64,000 nt of DNA from Sabellastarte sp. h YS-2021 (Eukaryota > Annelida > Polychaeta > Sabellida > Sabellidae), in contig OZ024928.1 of assembly GCA_964017235.1 (NCBI GenBank), forward strand, positions 151,552,881 through 151,616,880. The letters are read 5' to 3'. A model generated the notes under the pieces. It was not told where the DNA came from. It did no database searches and was given only the letters and a program-made list of their open reading frames with translations. Each line of letters starts with the position of its first letter. Within the stretch, counting starts at the first letter, position 1. The position numbers and the translations under genes are program-made. Below are positions 35,295 to 47,102 of the stretch, one piece after another.

Positions 35295-35745
35295 TTAAAG
35301 GTCAAGGTCACTACGACAAGGTCAAAGGTCAAATCAAGGTCACACCATGACGTTGCACACCTACACCCCCTAACCAATGTCCCTACCAAGTATCAACTTC
35401 CTACACCTTACAGTTTCCGAGATATAGCCCGGACAAGATTTTATAGGTCAAGGTCACTACGACAAGGTCAAAGGCCAAATCAAGGTCACACCATGATGTT
35501 GCACACCTACACCCCCTAACCAATGTCCCTACTAAGTATCAACTTCCTACACCTTACTGTTTCCGAGATATACCCCGGACAAGATTTTCAAACTCAAGGT
35601 CACTACGGCAAGGTCAAAGGTCAAATCAAGGTCACACCATGACGTTGCACACCTACACATCCTAACCAATGTCCCTACCAAGTATCAACTTCCTACACCT
35701 TACGGTTTCTGAGATACAGCCCGGACAACCTTTTTCCTAACAGCC
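35295..35745. repeat. 146-bp tandem repeat (three copies) rich in AGGTCA
   Basis: 'aggtcactac' occurs at 35,305, 35,451 and 35,597, exactly 146 bp apart. Each copy contains TCAAGGTCA, CAAGGTCAAAGGTCA and a second TCAAGGTCA, then 'tgttgcacacctacac', 'caatgtccctac' and 'tatcaacttcctacaccttac'. AGGTCAAAGGTCA is a DR1 nuclear-receptor element and TCAAGGTCA is the ERR/NR5A half-site (known motifs). Whether they are bound is not known. Confidence 0.88.
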
Positions 35746-35902
35746 CTTAAGGGCTGTGGGGTAAAAACTCCATAATTTCACTGCAAGGTGGCCATAACTT
35801 CATTCCTATTGGGACTTAAAGGTGACCATAAAATGAGAATGTCCCTTTTGTCATCCTTTATGAGTGTACAAAGTTTAGCTGAGGTCAGTTAAACAATAAG
35901 AT

Positions 35903-36687
35903 TAGTGTTCTCAAAAACCCTTTTTAGTAGGACCGGGTAGGTAGTAATTTCAACGGGCGGGTACCCGGGTACTCGCGCCGATGGGCGATAATAGCTGAAA
36001 CTACAAAAATCTCCATATTTATAAACTTTAAACCTACAGAAATAATGGGATCCAACCATTTACTTTATTTCTTGTCGGTCACGTTTTTGCATTCAAAACA
36101 ATATTACACGGAAGAAATGTTAAATAAAAAAGACTTCTGTACATTCAAAACATGGTTGTTTATATAAAACAGAGTCACATGATCTATCCCAAAGGCAAAC
36201 TACTGCTCAAATGTAGTTTCGGAATTGAAACTTCATTTTTATTTCAGGTTGATAAGTGAATTTTATTAATGTAAAATTATTAACTACTGTGTGAAAATAT
36301 TGTACTCTTATTTATTTAAGGAGTGCATGTCACTATATAGCCAATATACAGCGTTATGGACTCGGAATTAAATAACTGTGTTGATATACTGACGATTTTC
36401 AAGGGGTCCCGGTATTTGACAATGTATAAACAACCAAAATAAAAGACAAATAAAATATTATAAACGGTGTACAAGGGTGAGAAAACAATATTCTTGTGCA
36501 TTTTAATTGAATAATTTCATTTTAAGTAAATTAATGACGTCCAGATACGTTTGTACTCGGTCAACCAACGTGGGCGATATTGACAGAATTAAAGCTTAGA
36601 TTCGGGTACTCGGGTATGTGATTTCGGATTCGGGTAAACATTCAGGGTTCGGGTACCCGGATATCCAGATACTCGTTGAGATCACTA
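35903..36687. mobile_element. hAT-type nonautonomous element (785 bp) with 8-bp TSD
   Basis: The termini are TAGTGTTCTCAA and TTGAGATCACTA (11 of 12 inverted matches). They are flanked by an exact 8-bp duplication AATAAGAT at 35,895-35,902 and 36,688-36,695. Subterminal GGGTACCCGGGTACTCG-type repeats occur at both ends in inverted orientation. No transposase. TIR length and 8-bp TSD fit the hAT superfamily. Confidence 0.85.
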
Positions 36688-36695
36688 AATAAGAT

Positions 36696-37812
36696 AGCTG
36701 GAGGCCGAAAACTTCCTTTTTTCACTGAAAGGTGACCATAACTTCATTCATATTGGGACTTTAAGGTGACCATAAAATCAGAATGTCCTTTCTGCCAACC
36801 TTTATAACTGTGCCAAGTTTTATTTGAAAAATTTAAACATTAACTGAGCTTATGGCTGAAAAACCCTACGTTTTAAGTTTAAGATGGCCATAACATTACT
36901 AATATTTAAATCATAAGGTAGTAAGAGTCTTCTTTTGATCTACCTCAATATCAATATACGTTAGATTTTTAAAAAAAATGGAAAAATAAAGGAGCCAGAT
37001 GGTTTTATTCCAATTTGATGACTTTAGGGACGGCCATAGTTCCAATAATATTAACAGTTTAAGGTCACCATAAAGTCAGGATAATCCTTTGGTAAATCTT
37101 AATATATATGCCAAGTTTGGTTGAAAAAAGTGAAAAACTAAGTGAACTGGAGGGTTAAAACCCCCTTTTTGGACATTACGGTGACCTTACGATTGCAGAT
37201 ACAGGGCTAAAACTTCGGCATATGAAAGATTATAAAAAAGTAGCTGAATAACTTATTCCAACAAAACGCTGAAATCCTGACCGTTTTTGAGATACGGACA
37301 AAGTACCCATTTTTTTTAAAATTTACGAAAATCAAATGCCTCCCATTCAGGCATCTATGGTCCGATTCATCAGAAAATCCTTTCCGACCTTCGAATGTAG
37401 GTCTAGAATGTACCTGATACATTTTATAGCACTGGTGTGTGTGGTTTTTTCCGAAACGCGATGACGAGGTGTTTTTGAAAAATGCTTAAAGTTACCTTAA
37501 GTAGAGTTTAAGGTCTCAAAGTATTCCCAAAATTTTTCCCGTCCCTATATTTTTAAAGAAAGATAAGAAGGAAAGAAAAATTTGAAAGCCCAAGAAGTTA
37601 TTCAAGGGAGACCATAATCCTGCGGCAGCGGCGGCAGTGATCAGTCGAACTTATGTGAAAACAAATAAGCGTCCCTGACAGGCCGCTTAATTAGCTATTA
37701 TTCAGCTATACAATGAGCTACATGTGCAACTTCACTATTTACCCTAAAGTACATGAATACTATACAGAGAGAAATTGGCTATGTATAATACTTTTTAAGA
37801 TATTTGATAGTT
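36696..37812. other. Old dispersed repeat remnants ending in a hairpin
   Basis: Degenerate units with 'aaggtgaccataa', 'cataacttcat' and 'attgggac' run to about 37,190. A C/G-poor tail then leads to a hairpin (arms AAGCG/CGCTT, about 37,666-37,690) like that at 28,376. The 71-residue minus frame at 37,207-37,422 has no recognisable content. Confidence 0.45.
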
Positions 37813-39169
37813 AACGCTCGACGATAGGAGAGGGTTATTGTAATCAGTTTGTTTCTGTCAGTCTCTCTGTCTGTGCACCGTTTTGCCCTTATAACTCAAA
37901 AACTATACCATCAATCGAGCTCAAATTTGGTGGGTAGATATTTCATGGGGTACAGACGGAATCTTCCAAATTTGGTGTAATTTGTTTGAAAATTAAAGTC
38001 AGGAGACAGGTTTTTAAATTTTTAATTGGGTAAATACAGTGAAACCTACTTGTCTTCAAAAATCAATATCATGATAGGATTTCCTCCTCATAAATTCTTG
38101 CCTCATCAGATATCCTCTGTGGCTGTGAGTGTAATGTGTAGAACTTGTAATCTCATGGTTGGGGTTCAATACCAGTCAATTCTAAATTTTTTTTTTTTAA
38201 TTTTTGTTTTTAGGTTTATTTTAGCAATTTTTTTAAAGGTCTTTTAAAAAGAAAAGAAAAAAACACAGCATCTAAAATTTTACTGTTCAAAAAAAAAAAC
38301 TTTAACCAAGATAAAGTGTTCAACTTGATGGACAATAATAGATCAATTGGGCATATACAGAGAAATCTGATTTTCTTTATTGCATAAGTAAAAAAATCAA
38401 TATTTTGCTGTCTGATGATGTCATTACTTAATGATGTCACAATGCAATTGTCATTGTGAGGTCACAAAACCTAGCTTGTGATACGTGTGATATACTTCTT
38501 CTCATTAAATTTATGTCTTGAAATTGACATAAATACAATTGAGAGGGAAGTGGTGTATTTGTCATGTTTATTTATTTCTGGTTTTTTTTTGTTTTTTTTT
38601 TTCGTTTGTTTGTTTCAATTTCTTGACAGTCCATCACAAAAATTTACCCTGAGTAATTTTGACCAAGAAGTGGCTTTTAACCAATATTTTTACCTCTACC
38701 AGGAATTTATGTTTGTTGTGTGCTTTTTTTGTCTATTTGTCTGCCTGTTTTTGGTGTTTAGATTACTCCAGAACTAATGAACAGATCTTTATAAAAAAAA
38801 TTGTGAGTAGGACCTGGTGAAAGGAAGAAATTACTAATTTTTGGGAAAGACGTGGATCATATTTTGGATACAAAAAAATCATGAATTTTCATAGGTCCCA
38901 TTTCAATGTATTTTAATTATTTTAGCTTTCTACTTCATATTTCTTCAAAAGTAATTAATAAATTTTGATGTCAAATTTGAAGTAGGAAGGGACTAGCCAT
39001 GGGAAGGAGTGATTATAGTTTAGGAAAGATCCAATTAATATATTGGATGCCAAGAAGCCTCCAGAATTTCTGGAAATGTCACCATGATGGATGTGTGTTA
39101 TACTTTATAACACTTGTGAGACTGGTCACATCGAGTCGAGCGTTTTGCTCTCTCTGAGTGCATCTTGTT
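37813..39169. mobile_element. AACGCTCGAC family element, copy 2 (1.36 kb)
   Basis: The same termini as copy 1 (AACGCTCGACGATAGGAGAG ... GAGTGCATCTTGTT), and colinear interior text such as 'cagtccatcac', 'gattactcca.aactaatgaac' and 'gactggtcacat'. It is longer because of poly-T/poly-A expansions near 38,190-38,300 and 38,580. No coding capacity. Confidence 0.72.
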
Positions 39170-39429
39170 ACTCATTGTTTTACTTAGCTAAAAGTTGCTA
39201 ATTCTTTGCTATGCAATGAACCACAGGTCTGAAACTTTATTACATAACATAGATTATCTAACAGTTGAGGATGAACATTTTTGACAAAATTCATGCGACT
39301 TCTATCAGGCCTGGGGTAATGGTAATGGGAAGTTTTCATTAGTTTTGATGATATTAGACATTTACTCATTATATTATTTTGCTTCAATATAAAAAGTAGC
39401 TATTTCTCATTAATCTAATGCAATAGAGA

Positions 39430-40775
39430 TCTAAACTTTGTTATCTTGTAGCTAAGGATAAAGTTTGTAGCAACACCAGGTCCAATTCAATAATCATCAT
39501 CCCATAGACATAGCCAGGTCGACACCAGGGGAGACGCCGGGAAGTGTACATTCTAAGGTGGGAAAGCCTTACCAAAGAGATGAGATTTAAGCTTTTTCCT
39601 GAAACAGGCAAGAGTTGGAGCAGAACGAACATCACCAGGCAGATCATTGCAAAGTGTGGAACATCAAAAGCAAAACTATGACCAAAGTGATGTGGGATTT
39701 GTGTACAGATGGTTAGTACTGAGGAACCTCCCGGAACTTTTTATCTGGGTGGTTGTATCTTGTACATATCTTCTACAACGAATAGACAGATGAGGGCTTG
39801 GGTGACCACTGTGGAGAAACTTATAAATCAAAGTGGCAGTTTTGAAAATACACCAAAATTCAACTGGCAACCAATGGAGTTTTTTTGAGAATAGGAGTAG
39901 CCATTGCAATTTGTGACAATCCCACCAAGTGTGTTTTGAATACACTGCAGTTTGCGCATGTTGAAACTCGACAGACTTCTGAAAAGAGAGTTGGAGTAGT
40001 CCAGACGACTGTTCACCAGGGTACTTGCCGCCAGGAGAGCAGCCTCATCCATCAGTTACTGTCTGACTAGTCTGAGATGACGCAATTGAATGAAGCAAGT
40101 CTTACAAATATTGCGGACATGATCAGCAAAGGAAAAATTAGCATCAAACCAGACACCGATGTTCTTTACAACAGCTGATGGATGCAAGAGTTTACCAAAT
40201 ATCCCAACAGGAAGGCAAGAATATAATTTCTTTAGCTGACCATGAGATCCAAATATGATGAACTCTGTTTTTTCAGGGTTTAATTTTAGTTTGTTTTATT
40301 GCAAACTCGAGTTCCTTTAAAATACTGGACGTGTTTACTTAATATTTTCCTTCATGTTTACCTATTACGATTCAAAGCCAATGATTTCTCTCCATACAAA
40401 TTATCTGTTAAACCAAACCAATCAAAAGATTCAAAACAAGTTTTTAGTATGTGTGCAACTTAACAGACCATTCACCATGAAATGACACATGAATCTATAT
40501 TCTGGATAACAAAAACGTGTTTTATCTGTACAAAGACATGCAGATGATTATTTGAATATTGTAATGTCTTTTCAGCAAAATTTGTCGGTGAGTTGATGTC
40601 TGTGAGATGTCTTGTCGGTGATTTGCTCATATACCATTCATTTTTAATATGCAGTAGGGCATTTTCAGTGGAATGACCAGTTTTATATGCTGATTGAGGA
40701 TTGTCTAGATTGTTACAGTTGATATGTTGCATAAGCTGTTTGACAACAACCCACTCCACCAACTTTGACATTAAA
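39430..40775 (-). pseudogene. Dead non-LTR retrotransposon reverse transcriptase (CR1/L2/Jockey-like)
   Basis: Read on the minus strand, 40,775-40,620 encodes 'LVEWVVVKQLMQHINCNN...QSAYKTGHSTENALLHI', the conserved N-terminal RT block of these LINEs. From about 40,290 comes 'LNPEKTEFIIFGS', then a GVWFD-type block near 40,160, 'LVNSRLDYSNSLFRSL' near 40,020 and 'LHWLPV' near 39,870, in shifting frames. The segment that should hold the catalytic FADD motif, between about 40,600 and 40,300, is missing. Stops and frameshifts occur throughout. There is no endonuclease domain. Confidence 0.82.
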
Positions 40776-41047
40776 CATAGTAGGGGTATTGCAGTAGCAA
40801 TTTTTTCCTTTCGGTTTCCCGTCTTTCACTTCCGGGTCGGTTACTGGTTAACCGTCTCTTATTTAACAAAACATGAGAACCAAATAGTTTCCATACTGTA
40901 AAACAGGAATTCTAACATGACACAGATGTGTCCTCGATTCTGATTGGCTAAATGACAAAATATATGGTTACTCCAAATTATCGCTCATTATGGCTGTGGT
41001 ATTACAGTAAAATGCAAATAAAAGTTGATTATGACACTTATTATCTC
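40776..41047. other. Short unassigned spacer
   Basis: No gene or clear repeat is visible between the LINE remnant and the repeat starting 'attatctcccgcctgcgg'. Confidence 0.5.
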
Positions 41048-41740
41048 CCGCCTGCGGCCGAAGGCCGAGGTTGGGAGATTATAAAACGCCTTCCGTACAT
41101 CCGTCCGTTCGTCACGTTTTTGCATAAACCTTAATATCTCATTCATTTATAAAGATATCTCCACCAAATTTGCAGGGAATGTTTATGGCTATGAAAACCT
41201 GTCTCTGCAACATTTTAGCCTCATTTTGAAAAACAAAATGGCCGCCATAGCCAATTGTTTGAAAATCATAAAGGTGCTCTAAATCTTGAAATATTCCAGC
41301 TAGCTTCATCAAATTTGCACAAAAGCTATATGGCTAAAAAAGCTAGTCTGATAGTAATTTTGGCACTAGTTCAAAAAACAAAATGGCCGCCATATCACAT
41401 GTTTAAAGTTCGGCACGTTTTTGCATAAACCTTAATATCTCATTCATTTATAAAGATGATGAAGATATCTTAAAGATATCTTCACCAAATTTGCAGGGAA
41501 TGTTTATGGCTATGAAAACCTGTCTCTGCAAAATTTTAGACTCATTTTGAAAAACAAAATGGCCGCCATAGCCAATTGTTTGAAAATCATAAAGGTGCTC
41601 TAAATCTTGAAATATTCCAGCTAGCTTCATCAAATTTGCACAAAAGCTATATGGCTAGAAAAGCTAGTCTGATAGTAATTTTGGCACTAGTTCAAAAAAC
41701 AAAATGGCCGCCATATCACATGTGTAAAATTCTGTCTCAA
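41043..41740. repeat. Repeat with a 301-bp internal tandem duplication
   Basis: After 'tctcccgcctgcgg' and 'ccgtccgttcgtcacg', the block beginning 'cacgtttttgcataaacc' at 41,113 repeats at 41,414 with near identity ('aaaacctgtctctgca', 'caaatttgcacaaaagct'). Both copies hold 'aaaatggccgccat' twice, linking this repeat to the 168/169-bp families by the same palindromic core. Confidence 0.85.
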
Positions 41741-42560
41741 AATATGCCTTTTTAAAACTGAAGGATCGCATTTTGGGACAGAGTTCCTTGCCACACAAAA
41801 ACTTCAATATCTGAAAATTACTGTCACCTTAAACTTTAAAATATCCACTTAAATATAATAACATTATAAAGCATTTAGATGCAGGAACACAATTTTCTGT
41901 GTTTGCAGTAATATAGACACTTTTTCTGCACTTCCTGTTAGTATAAACAATGATAAAATTTTGCAAGTGAAATAAATTTTGGTAAATATATCCATTAACT
42001 ATGCAAAAAGTTTATTTTTTTTCACTGCGGGGCATATCCTTGATACTAGAGGTGGTAGCCTAGTACATGTTTAATGTCAGGATGTGTGCCATTTGTTGCC
42101 CTTCGGGATTTATATTTTTTGCATACTTATGCCATCTGTCTCTTGTCAATACATCCATATTTTAAATATTGGCTGACAGACAGATTAATCGGTCTAAGTC
42201 ATCACTTGGAAGTGATGAAACTGTGCCCTACTGCTACCCTTCATAAGTTGGCCGCAGGCATAAGTTGGCCGCGCTCACCACATCTTCACAGGGCTTTAAT
42301 ATGAGTGGCCTACTACACTCTGAAATCATGTATTATTGTTAAAACTTATTATATGCAACAGTTTTCATTGGTGTACAATAACCTATTTGTCTTTTTGGAG
42401 CCTGTAGATGAGCCACGGCCAACTTCTGCCTGCAGCCAACTTATGCAGGGTAGCAGTATAGCTTGAACATAAGCAAAAGTCAAAATTTTTTGAAGTTTTT
42501 GGCTCCCTAGATCATAATTTTAACTCCTGGGCTACCACAAGAATAGGTTTGCCAGATCTC
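41741..42560. other. No recognised gene
   Basis: AT-rich DNA. 'taagttggccgcaggc' and related phrases recur at 42,246-42,440 in both orientations, suggesting an old foldback repeat. Nothing codes convincingly. Confidence 0.45.
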
Positions 42561-42777
42561 TAGTGGTGCTGGACCAATTCACACCCGGGTACCAATTCAG
42601 GCCCACCCTCAATTTTCTTGAAGATTTAAAAGTTTTCATAGCGAAGATGTTTACCACATCATAATCATCAAATTGATCATATACATTTGTAATTTATTGT
42701 TTAACTGTGATTGTTTTGGATAAATTTAGGGGTGGGCGTGAATAGGTACATGGGCGTGAATTGGTCCACCACCACTA
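42561..42777. mobile_element. Small foldback MITE (GGACCAATTCAC family)
   Basis: The left arm TAGTGGTGCTGGACCAATTC is inverted at the right as GAATTGGTCCACCACCACTA, and the similarity continues inward (GGGTACC..., GCCCACCC / GGGTGGGC, GGTAC). A related copy is at about 63,035-63,125. No clear TSD and no coding capacity. Confidence 0.7.
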
Positions 42778-44590
42778 CCATAGCAGGCCACTTGCAAAGT
42801 TTAAAAGAAATAAAGGTTTTTGTGTCCAATTTGGGCCAAGTGAAAGCGGGAAACAGTATGGTGGAGAGTTGGTGGGGTGATTTGAAGCAACACTGGCTCC
42901 TAGTTGAAAAGAGCACATGACAGAAATCTACTCATTTCGTTCATGAAATAAGCACAACCGTTACCACACATTTAACTGTTTTTATTTTGTCTCCTTTTTT
43001 TCTCTTGTTTGAAGTTTGTTTTGCCGGAAGTCTTTATGGATTGTGCTAAACCACCAAAATATAAGTTTACTCACGAAAGCGCGCCGCCAAAATGATTAAC
43101 TCACAAACAAAATTCTGCGTAATCTGTGCAATCCAGTACATCTGAATCCAAAATTAAAAAATAAGATGAACCAATATAAATATAATATATTAATATATAT
43201 CAATATATATTAATATAATATTATCATAACTTCCCAAATGTTAGAATTTCCTGTCACATGTTGCCGCCATTATTTTACAAAGATTTATGGGTAATCCAAT
43301 GAATCTGAATCCATTGATCTACCTCTCGAGGTAGATCAACGGATTCATAATCCAGATTCAGATTTAAGTCACATCATAAGCGAATCTGTTGATCTGAAGA
43401 ATCTAGATTCGATGGATTATGGTTGTGAAATACGCCTATTTATAATTTTGTAAAAAGTTTTAAGTATCAGTTGGGTAAGAAAATTGCTCAACAGCAAAGA
43501 TAACAACCCATAGTGGCATAAACTTTTTAAAAGTACTTACTGTAAACCATACAATAAAGTACACCTGGGGACCCAGCTGTGTTTATATAGTTTGTGTCAT
43601 GTCAGTACTAAAGTTAAAACATTATTTAGCAATTTAGTGCAACTTGAAGGTACACATTCTGTTAAAATATTTGTATTATTTTCACTTTAATTTGACTTGC
43701 CATCTGTGACCTTTTGTACTGATTTACACATGTACCTATTCAGACAAATTTAGATGAAAGTGGACAGTACAGGCAGCAGCTGATAAAACAACTTTTCCCA
43801 TGAATATTCATGAGTTGGATTTGCATGCAAATCCTTCTGTAAATTTGAAGCAGTGCATAAAATATGCCCATTTGTGCAAGCATGCATTCTTCAATTCAAT
43901 TAGTTGAGCTTGGTTTCAAGCTTAAAGTAAAGATTTTTGTTTATTTATTTAGGTTTTAAAATAATAAAAAAAAACATTTATTTTTATATTGTACAAACTT
44001 ATGCCTGAAGCAAGGCTAGACAGTGAGCTACACTTTTCTGAACTTGCAGAAAAATAATATTGATTTGATTCAGTGGCCCACTGTATGTGTGTGTAAATGT
44101 ATCTGTATTAGTTGATTAGAATTACCCATGTGAGAAACTGATGGACAGATCTGTTGTTTAGCCAGAGGCTAATTTCACAAAAAAGTATTTATTTTGTATG
44201 TTTGACTGTGAATAATTTAATTCATGCATGCATGAAAAATATAAGGGCACAGACTTCTATTGGGTTTCCCAATAAAATTTTGATATGTACAAATGCTAAA
44301 TAACGATGACACATTTTATACCTATTTAGTGGAAGAATACTTTGAATACTTTGAATTGGCACAATTGTAGAAGTGTACTGACAGCGGTGATGAGTTTGCT
44401 GTAACTGTATATAGGATATTCTAGATGCCAGTTGAACAATTATTACTTTAGAATGTTAATTTTTATAATACCATATAAAGAATTAAAGCATTGGACAAAA
44501 TTTTGTTTGAAAACCAATGTCTTGGATAGGGTTACAGAGCTTTTTACTTTTCCTTAATTGGAAAAAGATAAACTATATACTAATTTTACA
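42778..44590. other. Mostly unassigned, with palindromes near 43,300-43,430
   Basis: 42,780-42,915 resembles 62,960-63,020 ('ttttgtgtccaa.ttg', 'gtcaagt', 'cagtatg.t'), so the MITE copies share flanking sequence. A strong palindrome centred on CTCGAG at about 43,327 carries TTGATCTACC / GGTAGATCAA arms and GAATCTGAATC / GATTCAGATT. AT-rich (TA)n-like sequence lies at about 43,185-43,225. No gene seen. Confidence 0.5.
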
Positions 44591-44622
44591 GAGAAATGGC
44601 AAACTATATACTAATTGTACAG

Positions 44623-44703
44623 AGAAATGGCAAAATGTTATCCAAGACCCTGATAAAGACTGGAGAGAAGTATTTGCAGCCTGTTTTAAATTTAATCAAG
44701 CAA
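44623..44703 (+). CDS. Candidate coding exon of an unidentified gene
   Basis: An acceptor-like 'tactaattgtacag' precedes an open 81-nt segment that ends at a donor-like 'GTAAATAT'. Its translation includes 'KWQNVIQDPDKDWREVFAA', which reads like ordinary globular protein. Both exon edges would be phase 1. The acceptor is duplicated: a 31-bp unit with branch-point-like TACTAAT, TACAG and AGAAATGGC is present twice (acceptors near 44,592 and 44,622). I do not recognise the protein. Its phase does not join directly to the candidate exon at 46,344, so an intervening exon would be needed. Confidence 0.3.
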
Positions 44704-46343
44704 GTAAATATATTTAAATTCCAAAGTTAACATTAACATTCTCAGAATGAGACAGTATCAAAAACAAAAGTATTTTCATCTGACACGCAACTTTGAAATC
44801 AGGTTGAATCAACAATGAAATTTAGTTGAACTGTTTTTAGTTGGATTTAGTTGGTGAAGTCATGTTGAAACCAACAGATAAAATCATGATGAATCCAATA
44901 TTATGGCTGAAATCTGGTTGAAATACATCTAAAACATTCAAAACATTTATATTTTGAATGTAGTTTGAAAAAAAAAAACACACAAACCAACTAAATATTA
45001 AAAACTTCACCACATTGTTGTCCAAACTTAACTAGTTTTCAACTTTGACCACAAAAAGGTGGACCTAGCTATAAAAACCAACACCATGCTATTGTGAAAG
45101 AGTAAACACCCCTATTGTGTAGTCCTGTCAGTAATAAATTCTAGTTGCAAACCTAAGAGTGAGTACAGCAAGGAGTACTGATAAGATAAATACATGAACC
45201 CCCATGACACCACTGAGCTATATTGCATTCTCAGAGTGATTAAATGTTATAAATGAAGAGTCTGGGTTCATGCTGCTTTAGATAAGTGATTTTCTTATTC
45301 TATCTATATATTTGTCTTGTACATACGAATGACTGTACCACATATATGTTATAAATATGTATGTATTACATACTAATTATTTTGATGATTACCAATATCT
45401 ACAAATGTGCTGCTTTTTTACTGCAGATAAAGTAAATATTATATTTTAGATGCTACTGCCCACGGGTAGTTTTCAGTGTGGAGTTATAATTTTAAAAACT
45501 GATATTCGAGTTTGATTGTTATCCAATATATGAGACTAGAGTTGCATTTGAAATACAGTATGTGTGAAATTTTATAATTTCGTAGACAGGTATATTGTGC
45601 ATGGATATAGAGTTGGCTTTCAATTAGCTTAATAAGTAATAAATAGTATTAGTTAAAACACACAAATTAAAATAGACAATGTAAGAACTAAGAAGGATAA
45701 TTCAAAATTATTTAGCTTTATCAGAATTTTTTTGAAAAGCTCATCACTTACAACGGAGGAACACAATTAACATGCTCATGTCACACATTTTCCCATATTC
45801 AACATATTTTTGTTCTAAAATATGACTACTTTTCCCTGTAGAAATGATGTCAGAAATCAAATTTAGATTTACTGTTGAAAAAGTGTACATCAATTTTTGG
45901 ATCACTTTTCCACACTAAATCAATGTATTTTCAAAGGTCTGTGACTGCATGCTGGGTTCAGACAGTGACAAATAATATGTTGCTTAAAACAGATCTGAAC
46001 TTATAGATATATATGTACATTTATTTAACAAGTGTTATCATGTTGCAGAACAGTGGTATAACTGAGGATAAACATAGAATTATTGTTCTTAATATACATA
46101 CCAATTTGAATAAAAATCCATACAACTTTATTCGTATATGTGTGAGTGTTAATCACACTATGTTATATATTTTACATGCTAAAAGAATAAAATATTGTTA
46201 AATATATTTTAATTACAAAAAGAAATCAAACAGAAAGTGCTGATACTGAGGTGCTGATTCAGATAATTAATGTTCATATAAGCATTTAAAATTCTGTGGG
46301 AAGCTTTTGCTATGAAGAGCATGCAATTTTTGACATTTTACAG
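44704..46343. other. AT-rich DNA, possibly intronic
   Basis: Degenerate 'agttgaa' and 'ttcaac' phrases near 44,790-45,060 suggest an old palindromic repeat. Otherwise I see nothing. It would be intron if the candidate exons on each side belong to one gene. Confidence 0.35.
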
Positions 46344-46394
46344 GAACTGAAGGCTAATCCCTTTAATCAGGCCATTAACGGGTTGAAGATCAGG
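46344..46394 (+). pseudogene. Candidate host exon, left part, split by the large element
   Basis: An acceptor-like 'tttttgacattttacag' precedes 51 open nucleotides that encode 'ELKANPFNQAINGLKIR' in phase 0 up to the element. The last six bases (ATCAGG) are the target duplication. The frame continues on the far side of the element at 57,985. Gene identity unknown. Confidence 0.4.
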
Positions 46395-47093
46395 AGTAGT
46401 ATAAGGACCCCGACATCCTTATACTTCTCATCATTTTTGAGCAATCTGATTGGTCGAGACACCGGAAGTGATGTCACGATTACCATGACAACGGAAGTGA
46501 CATCATCATGTTTACCATGACAACGGAAGCGACGTCATTATGTTTACCATGGTGACGGAAGTGACATCATCATGTTTACCATGACAACGGAAGTGACGTT
46601 ATCATGTTTACCATGGTGACGGAAGTGACATCATTATGATCACCATGGCGACGTGACGTCATCATGCGCACATTAAATTTTATCATGCGCATGCTAAATT
46701 TGATCTTGCGCATGCGCACTTCTCCTATGTTTTTATTCGCGCATGCGCGCACTAGAGTTTATCCTGCGCATGCGCACGCTAAATTGTTATTCGCGCATGC
46801 GCACATAACATTTTTATTCGCGCATGCACACGCTAATTTTTAGGTAAAAGAGTACTGTAGTTTGGATCATATCTCTGCAAATACTGGGCGGATTTTTAAA
46901 AGTAAGATATCATTGGATTCGTATTGAAGAGATCTGTCCAACCATATGAATATTGTTAGGGATTGCTTTTTAGAAAATGTAACAACTTTAAACACAGCAT
47001 TGCTATTGTGCTCACAATATTCAAACTATGTTACCCATAATTTGCAAGCTATGTAAATGTATATAAGACATACTACTGTTTTATTTTAATAGA
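46395..47093 (+). repeat. Left terminal inverted repeat (about 0.7 kb)
   Basis: Pairs with 57,388-57,978. The outer 50 bp are near identical. An inner block of about 230 bp ('gtaaaagagtactgtagtt', 'tactgggcggatt', 'gatctgtccaacc', 'cacagcattgctattg') is about 98% identical by eye. The middle differs in number of a roughly 36-bp subrepeat (TTTACCATG...CGGAAGTGACATC), making this copy about 100 bp longer. Homology runs about 20 bp past the position of the PolB start, but the ATGGC of that start is absent here. Confidence 0.93.
46450..46850 (+). promoter_or_regulatory. Left TIR regulatory array: ETS/CRE, then NRF-1-like sites
   Basis: Six to seven copies of CGGAAGTGAC(A/G)TCA-type sequence (ETS core joined to a CRE-like TGACGTCA) lie between about 46,465 and 46,665, each next to TTACCATGACAAC or ACCATGGTGAC (X-box-like). 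They are followed by GCGCATGCGC palindromes (NRF-1 consensus) near 46,708, 46,739, 46,768, 46,794 and 46,823. These are CpG-rich islands in AT-rich DNA. Motif identities are established knowledge; activity is inference. Confidence 0.6.
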
Positions 47094-47102
47094 AGTTTAT
47101 AT

